Of a DNA stretch of 49,741 nt, positions 18,080-27,388 are shown one piece after another. How positions within the stretch are numbered: position 1 is the first letter of the stretch; the number at the start of each line of letters is the position of its first letter. A program made the position numbers and the translations under genes. Below the pieces are notes generated by a model. It made no database searches. It worked only from the letters and a program-made list of their open reading frames with translations, and was not told the origin of the DNA. The DNA lies in the NCBI RefSeq assembly GCF_002252705.1, contig NZ_NQLA01000022.1, positions 1 through 49,741 on the forward strand, in the 5' to 3' direction. The stretch is from Vulcanococcus limneticus LL. GTDB taxonomy: Bacteria; Cyanobacteriota; Cyanobacteriia; PCC-6307; Cyanobiaceae.

Positions 18080-20125
18080 TCAGGCGGCGGACTCCTCGTC
18101 GTCCAGGGGTGGACCATCCAGTTGGATCACCTCGCCGTTGAAGAAGTCCGCCAGCCGCCGGGCCTTCTCGTCCAGCAGGGTGGTGGCCATCGGCTGTCCG
18201 GCGGTCGCTGCGCTGGCCGGCGGCGCGGCACTGGGCGGAGTCGAGCCACTGGCTGGGATTGCGGTGGTGGCTGGGGCCGGCCTGGGCTGGGTCGGCGGTC
18301 GACCGGTGGGCACAGGCGGCGCCAGGGTTGGCGCAGCCGGGGGCTCCCCTTGGGCTGCTGGGGTTGGGGCCGTTGGGCTCGATGCCGTCGGGTTCGGCAT
18401 GGCCCGGTGAGGAGCTGCCGCACTGGCCATCCCTGCGCTCGGCCTGCCGGTGTCTGCGGGCAGCCCCGTTGCTCCCTGCTCCAGGGCCCTGCCGCCCTCC
18501 AGCACCACCTGCCGCGGGCTGCCGAGCGCCTGGGCCACGGCCTTCTCCAGCAGGGGCAGACGGCTCTGCACCATGGCCATCCAGTTGCCGGCCACCTGCA
18601 CCACCGCCCGCTGCTGATCCAGCCGGGCCAGCACCGCCTGCTGCGAGAGCAGCATCCGCGTGGAGGGCAGCTCCAGCCCAGCCAGGATCTGCTGCCAGAG
18701 CTCGGCCAGGTTGGCCGTCGTCGGGATCGGCGGCGGCGCTTCAGCGCTGATCGGCGGAGCCGGGGTGCTGGCGACGGCCTGGTGTGCGGGTGCCCCGCCC
18801 GCAGGCGCTGGGGGTGCCTCTGGCTCTGCACTGCTCAGTCCGCTCTGGACGTTCTGCCCGCCGCCCTGGCCGCTGCCAGGGCCCAGGGGGGTTCGGTCGG
18901 CCCCAGCAGCAGCCCCACTGCCCTCACTGCCACGGGCCGCTCCGGGCCGCCCGGCGTCAACACCTGGCACGGGTCGACTGGCTGGGGCCCTGGTGCCAGC
19001 TGCCGCCAGAGCTGGAGCTGCCTCCGCCAGCAGGCCCAGCAGCAGCACCTCCAGCCACAGCCGCGGCTGGACGCTTTGGCGCAGCTGTTGCTCGCTGCCC
19101 CGCAGCTGGGCCTGCCACTGCAGCAGCCGCGCCTTGCCGATGCGGCGCGCCAGCTCCGGCAGCTGTGGGCGGAACTGGGGCGAGAAGCCCGTGAGTTCGA
19201 GGCGATCGGGGGCCACGCCCGCCAGCACCAGATCCCGCAGCAGGCCCGCCAGGCCCTGCAGCACGGCGCCGGGTTCACGGCCCCGCTCGAGCAGCTCCCG
19301 GCTGGCATCAATGACCCCCAGGGGTTCGGCGCCGGCCAGGCTTTCGGCCAGGGTCAGCAACTCCTGCTCCGGCACCGCCCCCACCAGTTCCCACACCGCA
19401 ATCGGCTCGATCGGGGCCGGTAGCAGGCTGAGCTGGTCCAGCAGGCTCTCGGCATCCCGCAGGCCGCCCTGGGCCCGCTGGGCCACCACGTGCAGCGCCT
19501 CGGGGGTGATGCCGATCGACTCCTGCTCGGCGATCCAGGCCAGGTGCCGCTCCAGGGCCTCCAGCGGAATCCGCCGGAAGTCGAAGCGTTGGCAGCGGCT
19601 GAGGATCGTGGGGAGCACTCGCTGGGGGTCGGTGGTGGCCAGCACGAACACCACCCGGGGCGGCGGCTCCTCCAGGGTCTTGAGCAGGGCGTTGAAGGCG
19701 GCGGTGGAGAGCATGTGGCACTCGTCCACCACATACACCTTCCAGCGGGCCTGCACCGGCGCGAAGCGGGAGCGCTCGATCAGCTCGCGGATGTTGTCGA
19801 CGCCGGTGTTGGAAGCGGCGTCGATCTCGATCACATCGAGGGCGTTGCCGGCCGCGATCGACACGCACAGCTCGCAGGTGCCGCAGGGTTCGGGCGTGGG
19901 CCCGTCGCTGGCGATGCAGTTGAGCGAGCGAGCCAGGATGCGGGCGCTGGAGGTCTTGCCGGTGCCGCGCGGGCCGCTGAACAGGTAGGCCGGCGCGATC
20001 CGGTTCTGGCGCAGGGCGTTGCCCAGGGTGGCCGCGATCGCCTCCTGCCCCACCAGCTGGTCAAAGCGCTGGGGCCGGTACTTGTGGTGCAGCGGCTGGT
20101 AGCCCGAACGCATCGCGATGCTCAT
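18080..20125 (-). CDS. dnaX: DNA polymerase III subunit gamma/tau
   Basis: 681 residues. AAA+ clamp-loader ATPase with Walker A GPRGTGKTSS (about residues 51-60), a four-Cys zinc module (CIASDGPTPEPCGTCELC), Walker B VVDECHM and sensor ATTDPQ. Residues 360-480 and 560-660 are long Pro/Ala/Gly-rich linkers typical of cyanobacterial tau. No in-frame intein is present, unlike the split dnaX intein known from Synechocystis. I see no A-rich slippery run that would produce a short gamma form. The gene follows the LRAT-fold gene on the same strand with 43 bp between them. Confidence 0.95.
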   Translation of the reverse strand: MSIAMRSGYQPLHHKYRPQRFDQLVGQEAIAATLGNALRQNRIAPAYLFSGPRGTGKTSSARILARSLNCIASDGPTPEPCGTCELCVSIAAGNALDVIEIDAASNTGVDNIRELIERSRFAPVQARWKVYVVDECHMLSTAAFNALLKTLEEPPPRVVFVLATTDPQRVLPTILSRCQRFDFRRIPLEALERHLAWIAEQESIGITPEALHVVAQRAQGGLRDAESLLDQLSLLPAPIEPIAVWELVGAVPEQELLTLAESLAGAEPLGVIDASRELLERGREPGAVLQGLAGLLRDLVLAGVAPDRLELTGFSPQFRPQLPELARRIGKARLLQWQAQLRGSEQQLRQSVQPRLWLEVLLLGLLAEAAPALAAAGTRAPASRPVPGVDAGRPGAARGSEGSGAAAGADRTPLGPGSGQGGGQNVQSGLSSAEPEAPPAPAGGAPAHQAVASTPAPPISAEAPPPIPTTANLAELWQQILAGLELPSTRMLLSQQAVLARLDQQRAVVQVAGNWMAMVQSRLPLLEKAVAQALGSPRQVVLEGGRALEQGATGLPADTGRPSAGMASAAAPHRAMPNPTASSPTAPTPAAQGEPPAAPTLAPPVPTGRPPTQPRPAPATTAIPASGSTPPSAAPPASAATAGQPMATTLLDEKARRLADFFNGEVIQLDGPPLDDEESAA

Positions 20126-20168
20126 GGCGGCTCTGGGGGCGCTGCCGGCGCCGGGCCGAAGAACCAGG

Positions 20169-20864
20169 CTACCGGGGGTCGCCGTCGGGCTCTGGCCCCA
20201 GCAGTCGCTCCAGCTTGGCCTCCAGCTCCTCCACCTCCGAGAGTTGATCGGCCAGCTTCTGGGCCGCGAGCCGCAGGCCCGCGAACTGGTCGGGACCCAG
20301 ACCTGTGCCGGCGCTGCCCTCGCCCCAGCGGGCCTCGGCCCGGGCCAGCTCCTCCTCCAGTTTCTGCTGCAGCTTCAGCCGCAGGCCGTCGAGCTGCTCC
20401 AGGCTGCGGGCCGCCAGGGCTCGGCCCTGCTCCAGCTGCTGGCCATCCAGCTTCAGGCCCTGGCGCAGCAGCACCCGCACGCCAGTGAGCAGCGCCGCCG
20501 GCACGAACTGGCCGAGGGCCAGGGCGCCGAGGCTGCCGGTGTGCAGCCAGCCCTCCACCTGGGCGCTGCGGTGGCGGCCGGTCTTGCACCAGTGGGCGAA
20601 GTGCTCGCAGTTGTTGAACAGCAGGTTGTAGTTCTGCTCCCCCAGCCGGCCCATGGCCCGCCGCAGGGTCACGCCCACCGGTGAGCAGGGCTCCGTGTAG
20701 GCCACCACGCTCACCGGCTCGCTGCGGCTGAACTCCTCCAGCGGGCTGCGCAGGATCTGGCGGCCCTCCAGGTAGTGGGCCACCGTGCCATCGCCCAGGT
20801 CGATGCCGTGGTGGTTGAACAGGCCGTGCTGCCGGGGCACCTGCAGATGGTCGGCGGCGGCCAT
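20169..20864 (-). CDS. LRAT-domain (NlpC/P60-like) protein
   Basis: 231 residues. The first 110 residues carry the lecithin:retinol acyltransferase fold signature: HHGIDLGDGTVAHYLEG (residues 18-34, with the catalytic His) and NNCEHFAHWCKTG (about 83-95, with the catalytic Cys in NCEHF). This circularly permuted papain-like fold includes acyltransferases, phospholipases and thiol peptidases. A weakly hydrophobic segment (about 105-130) and a C-terminal coiled coil (about 150-225) follow. No signal peptide, so it is probably cytoplasmic or membrane-associated. It starts ten bases after the clpX stop. The substrate cannot be told from sequence. Confidence 0.75.
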   Translation of the reverse strand: MAAADHLQVPRQHGLFNHHGIDLGDGTVAHYLEGRQILRSPLEEFSRSEPVSVVAYTEPCSPVGVTLRRAMGRLGEQNYNLLFNNCEHFAHWCKTGRHRSAQVEGWLHTGSLGALALGQFVPAALLTGVRVLLRQGLKLDGQQLEQGRALAARSLEQLDGLRLKLQQKLEEELARAEARWGEGSAGTGLGPDQFAGLRLAAQKLADQLSEVEELEAKLERLLGPEPDGDPR

Positions 20865-20874
20865 GGGCGACGCC

Positions 20875-22230
<1,356 letters not shown>

Positions 22231-22286
22231 CGGGCGGAGGGGGCGGCGCGGAGCCGGAGCGGAGGTGGGCGGGGCCCTGAATTTCA

Positions 22287-22301
22287 GGATCGGCCCGATC
22301 C
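22287..22301. repeat. 15-bp palindrome upstream of clpX
   Basis: GGATCGG-C-CCGATCC, a perfect seven-base inverted repeat with a single central base, lies 57 bp before the clpX ATG in the clpP-clpX gap. It could be an operator or a short hairpin. No known factor is assigned. Confidence 0.5.
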
Positions 22302-22358
22302 CACGGTTCGTCAGCAGTCCTTAAGACCGTCCTCAACAAGGCCGGCCATTGGAACTCG

Positions 22359-23090
22359 TCAGTGCGGCGAAAATCCGGCGGCACTGGCGTCGGTCACGAC
22401 CCGATCGATCAGGCCGTATTCAACTGCCTCCGCCGGCGAAAGAAAGTAGTCGCGGTCGGTGTCCTCGGCGATCTTCTCCAGCGGCTGGCCGGTGTGCTCG
22501 GCCATCAGGCGGTTGAGGGTGTCCTTGAGGAACAGGATCTCCTTGGCCTGGATCTCGATGTCCACCGCCTGGCCCTGGGCGCCACCGAGGGGCTGGTGGA
22601 TCATGATCCGCGCGTTGGGCAGGGCCAGGCGCTTGCCCTTGGTGCCGCCCGAGAGCAGGAAGGCGCCCATCGAGGCCGCCAGGCCATAACAGATGGTCAC
22701 CACGTCGGGGGCCACCTGCTGCATGGTGTCGTAGATCGCCAGGCCCGCGGTCACCGAGCCCCCCGGCGAGTTGATGTAGATCTGGATGTCCTTCTCGGGA
22801 TCCTCGGCCTCGAGGAACAGCAGCTGGGCCACCAGGGCGTCGGCCACCTGGTCGTCGATGCCGCTGCCCAGGAAGATGATTCGCTCGCGCAGCAGGCGCG
22901 AATAGATGTCGAAGGCCCGATCGCCCCGGCCTGACTGCTCCACCACCGTGGGCAGCACGCCCGGGGAGGCGCCGGGTCGTCCGCCGGCGTCCGCCAGGGC
23001 GGTGGCCCCGGATCGGCCCATGAAGGTCGCGTCCGGTCGCGGGCCCTGCCAGCGGTTTTGGATCGGATGGAGGCGGGAGGCGTCGATCAC
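22359..23090 (-). CDS. clpP: ATP-dependent Clp protease proteolytic subunit ClpP
   Basis: 243 residues. The catalytic triad is Ser140 (GLAASMGA), His165 (MIHQPLGG) and Asp214 (DTDRDYF), with the same spacings (25 and 49) as Escherichia coli ClpP. N-terminal [14 protein letters not shown] and about 40 Gly/Ala/Pro-rich residues precede the core at [20 protein letters not shown] and may be a propeptide. It forms the proteolytic chamber used by ClpX, which lies next downstream; this is the ClpP paired with clpX in picocyanobacteria. tig lies upstream on the same strand, 134 bp away, with a well-formed promoter candidate between them. Confidence 0.97.
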   Translation of the reverse strand: MIDASRLHPIQNRWQGPRPDATFMGRSGATALADAGGRPGASPGVLPTVVEQSGRGDRAFDIYSRLLRERIIFLGSGIDDQVADALVAQLLFLEAEDPEKDIQIYINSPGGSVTAGLAIYDTMQQVAPDVVTICYGLAASMGAFLLSGGTKGKRLALPNARIMIHQPLGGAQGQAVDIEIQAKEILFLKDTLNRLMAEHTGQPLEKIAEDTDRDYFLSPAEAVEYGLIDRVVTDASAAGFSPH

Positions 23091-23123
23091 GCGGCCGGCG
23101 GGAACAGGGTGGGCGGTCGGTCC

Positions 23124-23129
23124 AATCTA
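23124..23129 (-). promoter_or_regulatory. Putative -10 of the clpP promoter
   Basis: TAGATT on the minus strand, 33 nt before the clpP ATG, directly follows the 11-bp-period repeats at 23130-23150. Those repeats occupy the spacer and -35 position, so the promoter is probably factor-dependent. Confidence 0.5.
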
Positions 23130-23150
23130 TGGGGATCGCGTGGGGATCGC
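23130..23150. repeat. 11-bp-period direct repeats at the clpP promoter
   Basis: TGGGGATCGC occurs at 23130-23139 and again at 23141-23150, one helical turn apart, and abuts the putative clpP -10 element. Two same-face sites at this position suggest an activator or repressor binding site. Confidence 0.6.
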
Positions 23151-23224
23151 CCTGGTGGGTGGAGACGGACTCCCGCCCACCGGGGCGCAGGGGTCGGCGA
23201 TCCGATCGGGGCCGGGGCCTGCGA

Positions 23225-24643
23225 TCAGGCGTCGGTCGAGGCGTCCTCGCCCTCGCTCTTCTCGGTGATGGTGGCGTGCTCATCCAGCCAGCCCAGCAGC
23301 TTCTCGCGCAGCAGGTCCTCCTGCACGGCCTCGCGCAGGCGATCCAGATCGATGTTGGCGGTCTCGCTGAAGCCGCGGCGCAGCTCCTTCACCTTGGCCT
23401 CGATCTCCTCGGCGGCCAGCTCGATCGTCTCGGCGGCGGCCAGGGCCTTGAGGGCCAGGCTGCGCTTGAGCCGCTGCTCGGCCTCGGGGCGCGAGGTGTC
23501 CCGCAGGCTCTGGATCAGCTGGGGCGTGAACAGCTTCTTCACGTCCATCCCTTGCTGGGCCAGCTGACCGGCGGTCTGCTCCAGCAGCGACACGATCTCC
23601 TGCTGGATCAGGGTCTCGGGCAACTCCACTTCCAGCTGCTCCACCAGCGCCTCCAGCAGGGCTTCGTGGCGGTTGGCGGTGTGACGCCGCTCGGCATCCT
23701 CCTTGAGGCGGGCCTCAAGGTCTGCACGCAGTTCAGCCAGGGTCTGCTTGTCGCTGGCCTCCTGGGCGAAGGCGTCGTCCAGGGCGGGCAGTTCGCGGGT
23801 CTTCAGCTCGCTGAGGCTGATCACGAAGCTGGCCTTGCGGCCGGCGGCGTCCTGCTGGGGGTAGTCATCGGGGAACTGGCACTCCACCGTCTTGGTGTCG
23901 CCGGGCTTCAGGCCCAGGATTCCCTCCACGAAGCCGGGGATCATGCGGCCTTCCTCCAGCTCCACTTCCATCGCCTCACCGCTGCCGCCGGCGATCGCTT
24001 CGCCGCTGTCGACGTAGGTGCCCTCGAAGCCGATCACGGCCACGTCGCCGGCCGCGGCGGCCCGGCCCTCCACGGGCACCAGGGTGGCGAGCTGGCGCCG
24101 CGACTGCTCGATCAGCTCATCGACGCGGGCGGGATCGAAGCTGACGCTCACGGCTTCCGCCTTGAGGCCCTTGGTGGCCTTGAGGCTGGGGGTGGGCTCC
24201 ACGTCCAGTTCCAGCACCAGGGTGAGGGCCTCGCCGGGGGCGAAGCGCTCCAGCAGACCCTCGAAGCCCCCTTCCAGGGAGGGCTGGCCGATCGCCGCCA
24301 CATCCGCCTGCTGCAGTGCATCGCGGAAGACGCTGTCCACCAGCTCCTCGAGGGCGGTGGCGCGGATGCGCAGTGGTCCGATCTGCTGCACCAGCACGCC
24401 CCGGGGCACCTTGCCCTTGCGGAAGCCGGGCAGCTTGATGCTGCGGCTCAGCTTCTCAACGGCCGCCTCGTGGCTGGCCTGGGTGCGGTCGCCGGGCACC
24501 GCCACCTCCAGCGCCACGCGGCTGCCGGGGCGGGGGCTCGCGGTGACCGTCAGATCGGCCTTGGCCGGGTCAGCCTTGGCAGACGTCGCCGTCTTGGCCT
24601 TGTCGGTCTTGGCGGCTTGGCTCGCAGGGGCGGCAGGACTCAT
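23225..24643 (-). CDS. tig: Trigger factor chaperone
   Basis: 472 residues. The ribosome-binding signature GFRKGKVP is at residues 73-80. The FKBP-type prolyl isomerase domain is at about 190-285 ([20 protein letters not shown], and [20 protein letters not shown]). A long helical C-terminal chaperone domain follows. It binds nascent chains at the ribosomal exit. An Ala/Lys/Thr-rich N-terminal extension of about 30 residues precedes the conserved start and might instead be untranslated. The tail is acidic ([10 protein letters not shown]). The tig-clpP-clpX order is common in bacteria. A TAGGAT hexamer lies 50 nt before the ATG. Confidence 0.96.
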   Translation of the reverse strand: MSPAAPASQAAKTDKAKTATSAKADPAKADLTVTASPRPGSRVALEVAVPGDRTQASHEAAVEKLSRSIKLPGFRKGKVPRGVLVQQIGPLRIRATALEELVDSVFRDALQQADVAAIGQPSLEGGFEGLLERFAPGEALTLVLELDVEPTPSLKATKGLKAEAVSVSFDPARVDELIEQSRRQLATLVPVEGRAAAAGDVAVIGFEGTYVDSGEAIAGGSGEAMEVELEEGRMIPGFVEGILGLKPGDTKTVECQFPDDYPQQDAAGRKASFVISLSELKTRELPALDDAFAQEASDKQTLAELRADLEARLKEDAERRHTANRHEALLEALVEQLEVELPETLIQQEIVSLLEQTAGQLAQQGMDVKKLFTPQLIQSLRDTSRPEAEQRLKRSLALKALAAAETIELAAEEIEAKVKELRRGFSETANIDLDRLREAVQEDLLREKLLGWLDEHATITEKSEGEDASTDA

Positions 24644-25141
24644 GGAGTTCAGGAGGGGGTGTCGACCGGACCGGATCGTCAGGGCAGCCCCCGATCCTAG
24701 GAAGCGGTCCGCCCCTTACCGGTATCCAGGGCGTCCGGGCCTGGGTCACCAGCCAGCGCCGTCTGCTCCATGCGCGGCAGCTCCGCGTATTGTGGGCGAC
24801 ATCGCACAGGTTTGCCGCTCGAGACGCCGTTCCTCGATCCGCCCCTGCTCGCCTCGCTTTCCTCCCACCACCTCCCTTCTTACCCCCGAGTTTCACCCGC
24901 GCCCACGCTGCCTTCTTCGCCGCGCCACATCACGGGTTCCCTGACCCCGATCCGGCTCGCCGCAACCCGGCCTTTGCATCTCTGCCCGGTTCGTGGGTCA
25001 TGACGCTGCTGAGGGCCTGAGGGCCTGTAGCCCGGCTCCCTTCCAAACCCCGCCGCCGTGGGTGCGTCGAACGCAGTCCCCAACAGTTTTCCCCCGGGTT
25101 CCGCCCCTGGCGACCCTCCCCGCCCATTCCCCTCGCCGCCC
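24644..25141. other. Divergent tig-asd intergenic region
   Basis: A stretch of 498 bp without a convincing gene. It holds a minus-strand TAGGAT at 24694-24699 (candidate tig -10), a plus-strand TATTGT at 24788-24793 (candidate asd -10), then a C/T-rich leader and a short GGGCCTGA repeat near 25012-25028. Translations of its open frames are Pro/Arg-rich and not protein-like. If TATTGT is used, the asd mRNA would have a leader of about 260-340 nt. Confidence 0.5.
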
Positions 25142-26248
25142 TTGACCTCCACCCTCCAGACCAGCTCCGCCCCAGGCTCCCTGCCCCAGCGCCCCCTCAA
25201 CGTCGCCGTGCTCGGGGCCACCGGCGCCGTGGGCCAGGAACTGCTGGCCCTGCTGGCCGAGCGCCAGTTCCCTGTGGCTGAGCTGGTGCTGCTGGCCTCG
25301 CCCCGCTCCGCCGGCCAGACCCTGGAGTGGAACGGCCGCCAACTCACGATCCAGCCGGTGAGCGCCGAGGCCTTTGACGGCATCGATCTCGTGCTGGCCT
25401 CCGCCGGCGGTTCGGTGTCCAGGCAGTGGGCGCCGGTGGCGGCGGCGGCCGGTGCCGTGGTGATCGACAACTCCAGCGCCTTCCGCCTGGATCCCACGGT
25501 GCCGCTGGTGGTGCCCGAGGTGAACCCCGAGGCGGCCTTCGCCCACCACGGGATCATTGCCAACCCCAACTGCACCACAATCCTGATGACCCTGGCCCTG
25601 GCGCCGCTGGCGGTCCGACGGCCCCTGCGACGGATCGTGGTCAGCACCTACCAGTCAGCCAGCGGTGCCGGGGCCCGGGCGATGGACGAGCTGCGGGACC
25701 TCAGTCGCACCGTGCTGGACGGCGGCGAGCCCCAGAGCGAGGTGTTGCCCCACTCCCTGGCCTTCAACCTGTTCCTGCACAACTCGCCGCTGCAGGAGAG
25801 CGGCTACTGCGAGGAGGAGCTGAAGATGCTTCACGAGACCCGCAAGATCATGGGTCTGCCGGAGCTGCGGGTGTCGGCCACCTGTGTGCGGGTCCCGGTG
25901 CTGCGGGCCCACTCCGAGGCCCTCAACATCGAGTTCACGGAGCCCTTCCCGGTGGACGAGGCCCGCGCCCTGCTGGCCGTTGCCCCCGGAGTGGAGCTGA
26001 TCGAGGACTTCGGCGCCAACCGCTTCCCGATGCCCACCGATGTGACAGGCCGCGATCCGGTGGCGGTGGGCCGGATTCGCCAGGACCTGAGCGAGCCCAA
26101 CGCCCTGGAGCTCTGGCTCTGCGGTGACCAGATCCGCAAGGGCGCGGCTCTGAATGCGATCCAGATCGCCGAGCTGCTGCTGGATCCGGCCCGTGCCGCG
26201 AGTGCCGCCGCTGCCGGGTCCGCGGCCCCGATCGGAGCGTCTGCATGA
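25142..26248 (+). CDS. asd: Aspartate-semialdehyde dehydrogenase
   Basis: 368 residues from TTG 25142. The NADP-binding motif [15 protein letters not shown] is near the N-terminus, the catalytic Cys144 is in NPNCTT, and the active-site segment is [13 protein letters not shown]. It reduces aspartyl phosphate to the semialdehyde, feeding lysine/diaminopimelate, threonine and methionine synthesis. The start is uncertain: GTG 25058 is also in frame but adds a Pro/Ser-rich 28-residue tail, and neither has a clear ribosome-binding site. The stop overlaps the dapA ATG (ATGA), showing translational coupling with the next enzyme of the pathway. Confidence 0.95.
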   Translation: MTSTLQTSSAPGSLPQRPLNVAVLGATGAVGQELLALLAERQFPVAELVLLASPRSAGQTLEWNGRQLTIQPVSAEAFDGIDLVLASAGGSVSRQWAPVAAAAGAVVIDNSSAFRLDPTVPLVVPEVNPEAAFAHHGIIANPNCTTILMTLALAPLAVRRPLRRIVVSTYQSASGAGARAMDELRDLSRTVLDGGEPQSEVLPHSLAFNLFLHNSPLQESGYCEEELKMLHETRKIMGLPELRVSATCVRVPVLRAHSEALNIEFTEPFPVDEARALLAVAPGVELIEDFGANRFPMPTDVTGRDPVAVGRIRQDLSEPNALELWLCGDQIRKGAALNAIQIAELLLDPARAASAAAAGSAAPIGASA

Positions 26249-27168
26249 GCGGCGCCTCTCCCCTCAGCCCCGGCGCCCCTTCCCCCGCCCCCTTCGGCCG
26301 GGTGATCACCGCGATGGTCACCCCCTTCGCCGCCGATGGGTCGCTGGATCTCGAGCTGGCGGCGCGGCTGGCCAGCCACCTGGTGGACCACGGCTCCGAC
26401 GGCCTGGTGCTGAGCGGGACCACCGGCGAATCCCCCACCCTCAGCTGGGAGGAGGAGCACCGCCTGTTCGCCGCCGTCAAGCAGGCCGTGGGGGGGCGGG
26501 CCAGCCTGATCGCCGGCTGCGGCAGCAACAGCACCGCCGAGGCGGTGGCGGCCACCCGCCAGGCGGCGGCCCTCGGCGCCGATGCCGCCCTGGTGGTTGT
26601 GCCCTACTACAACAAGCCCCCCCAGGAGGGCCTCGAGGCCCATTTCCGGGCCGTGGCCGAGGCGGCGCCCGAGCTGCCGCTGATGCTCTACAACATCCCC
26701 GGCCGCACCGGCACCAGCATCAGCGCCGACACCACGGCCCGGCTGATGGATCTCCCCAATGTGGTGAGCTTCAAGGCCGCCAGCGGCACCACCGAGGAGG
26801 TGAGCCAGCTGCGGGCTGCCTGCGGCGAGCGCCTGGCGATCTACAGCGGCGACGATGCCCTGACCCTGCCGATGCTCGCCGTTGGCGCGGTGGGTGTGGT
26901 GAGCGTGGCCAGCCACCTGGCCGGCGTCCAGATCCAGCGCCTGGTGCAGGCCTTCCTCGCCGGCGACCACGCCACCGCCCTGGCTCTGCACGAGCAGTTG
27001 CTGCCCCTGTGCAAGGCCCTCTTCTGCACCACCAATCCCATCCCCGTCAAGGCCGCGCTGGAGCTCAGCGGCTGGGCGGTGGGTTCCCCAAGGCTTCCCC
27101 TCGTTTCTGCAAATGACGACGTGAGAACTCGACTGACCACCGTGCTGGCCGCCCTGCGTCCCACCTGA
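26245..27168 (+). CDS. dapA: 4-hydroxy-tetrahydrodipicolinate synthase
   Basis: 307 residues, TIM-barrel class-I aldolase condensing aspartate semialdehyde with pyruvate, the first committed step to diaminopimelate and lysine. The pyruvate-binding [10 protein letters not shown], the Tyr motif [10 protein letters not shown] and the Schiff-base Lys177 (VVSFKAASG) are present. The N-terminus has about 15 extra Ser/Pro/Ala residues. The ATG overlaps the asd stop codon. rnj follows after 220 bp on the same strand, and asd-dapA-rnj is an order I associate with many bacteria, including cyanobacteria. Confidence 0.96.
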   Translation: MSGASPLSPGAPSPAPFGRVITAMVTPFAADGSLDLELAARLASHLVDHGSDGLVLSGTTGESPTLSWEEEHRLFAAVKQAVGGRASLIAGCGSNSTAEAVAATRQAAALGADAALVVVPYYNKPPQEGLEAHFRAVAEAAPELPLMLYNIPGRTGTSISADTTARLMDLPNVVSFKAASGTTEEVSQLRAACGERLAIYSGDDALTLPMLAVGAVGVVSVASHLAGVQIQRLVQAFLAGDHATALALHEQLLPLCKALFCTTNPIPVKAALELSGWAVGSPRLPLVSANDDVRTRLTTVLAALRPT

Positions 27169-27292
27169 CGCCAAGGCCCACGTCCGCCGCCGCTGGCATC
27201 CGCGCCTCCTGCGCCCGCCAGCCCCGGACCTCCCGCTTCAGCTTCCTGCTTCAGCGCACCTCTTCCGTCCACAGCCTCCATTCACAACCTCT

Positions 27293-27376
27293 CCGTTCCA
27301 CGCTTCCCGTTCAACCCCTCCAGTTGATCCGTTCACTTCAACCGCTTCATCTGTTGTTTTGCCGGAGTGTTCCGGC
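27293..27376 (+). promoter_or_regulatory. Pyrimidine-rich leader and start-proximal hairpin of rnj
   Basis: The sequence before rnj is strongly C/T-rich and repeats CCGTTC at 27293, 27307 and 27329. It ends in TTGTTTT and a hairpin GCCGGA-GTGT-TCCGGC (27361-27376) whose end is 12 bases before the ATG. The position could allow control of translation initiation or feedback by the encoded nuclease. That is inference. Confidence 0.4.
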
Positions 27377-27388
27377 ACCCCTATCGGA

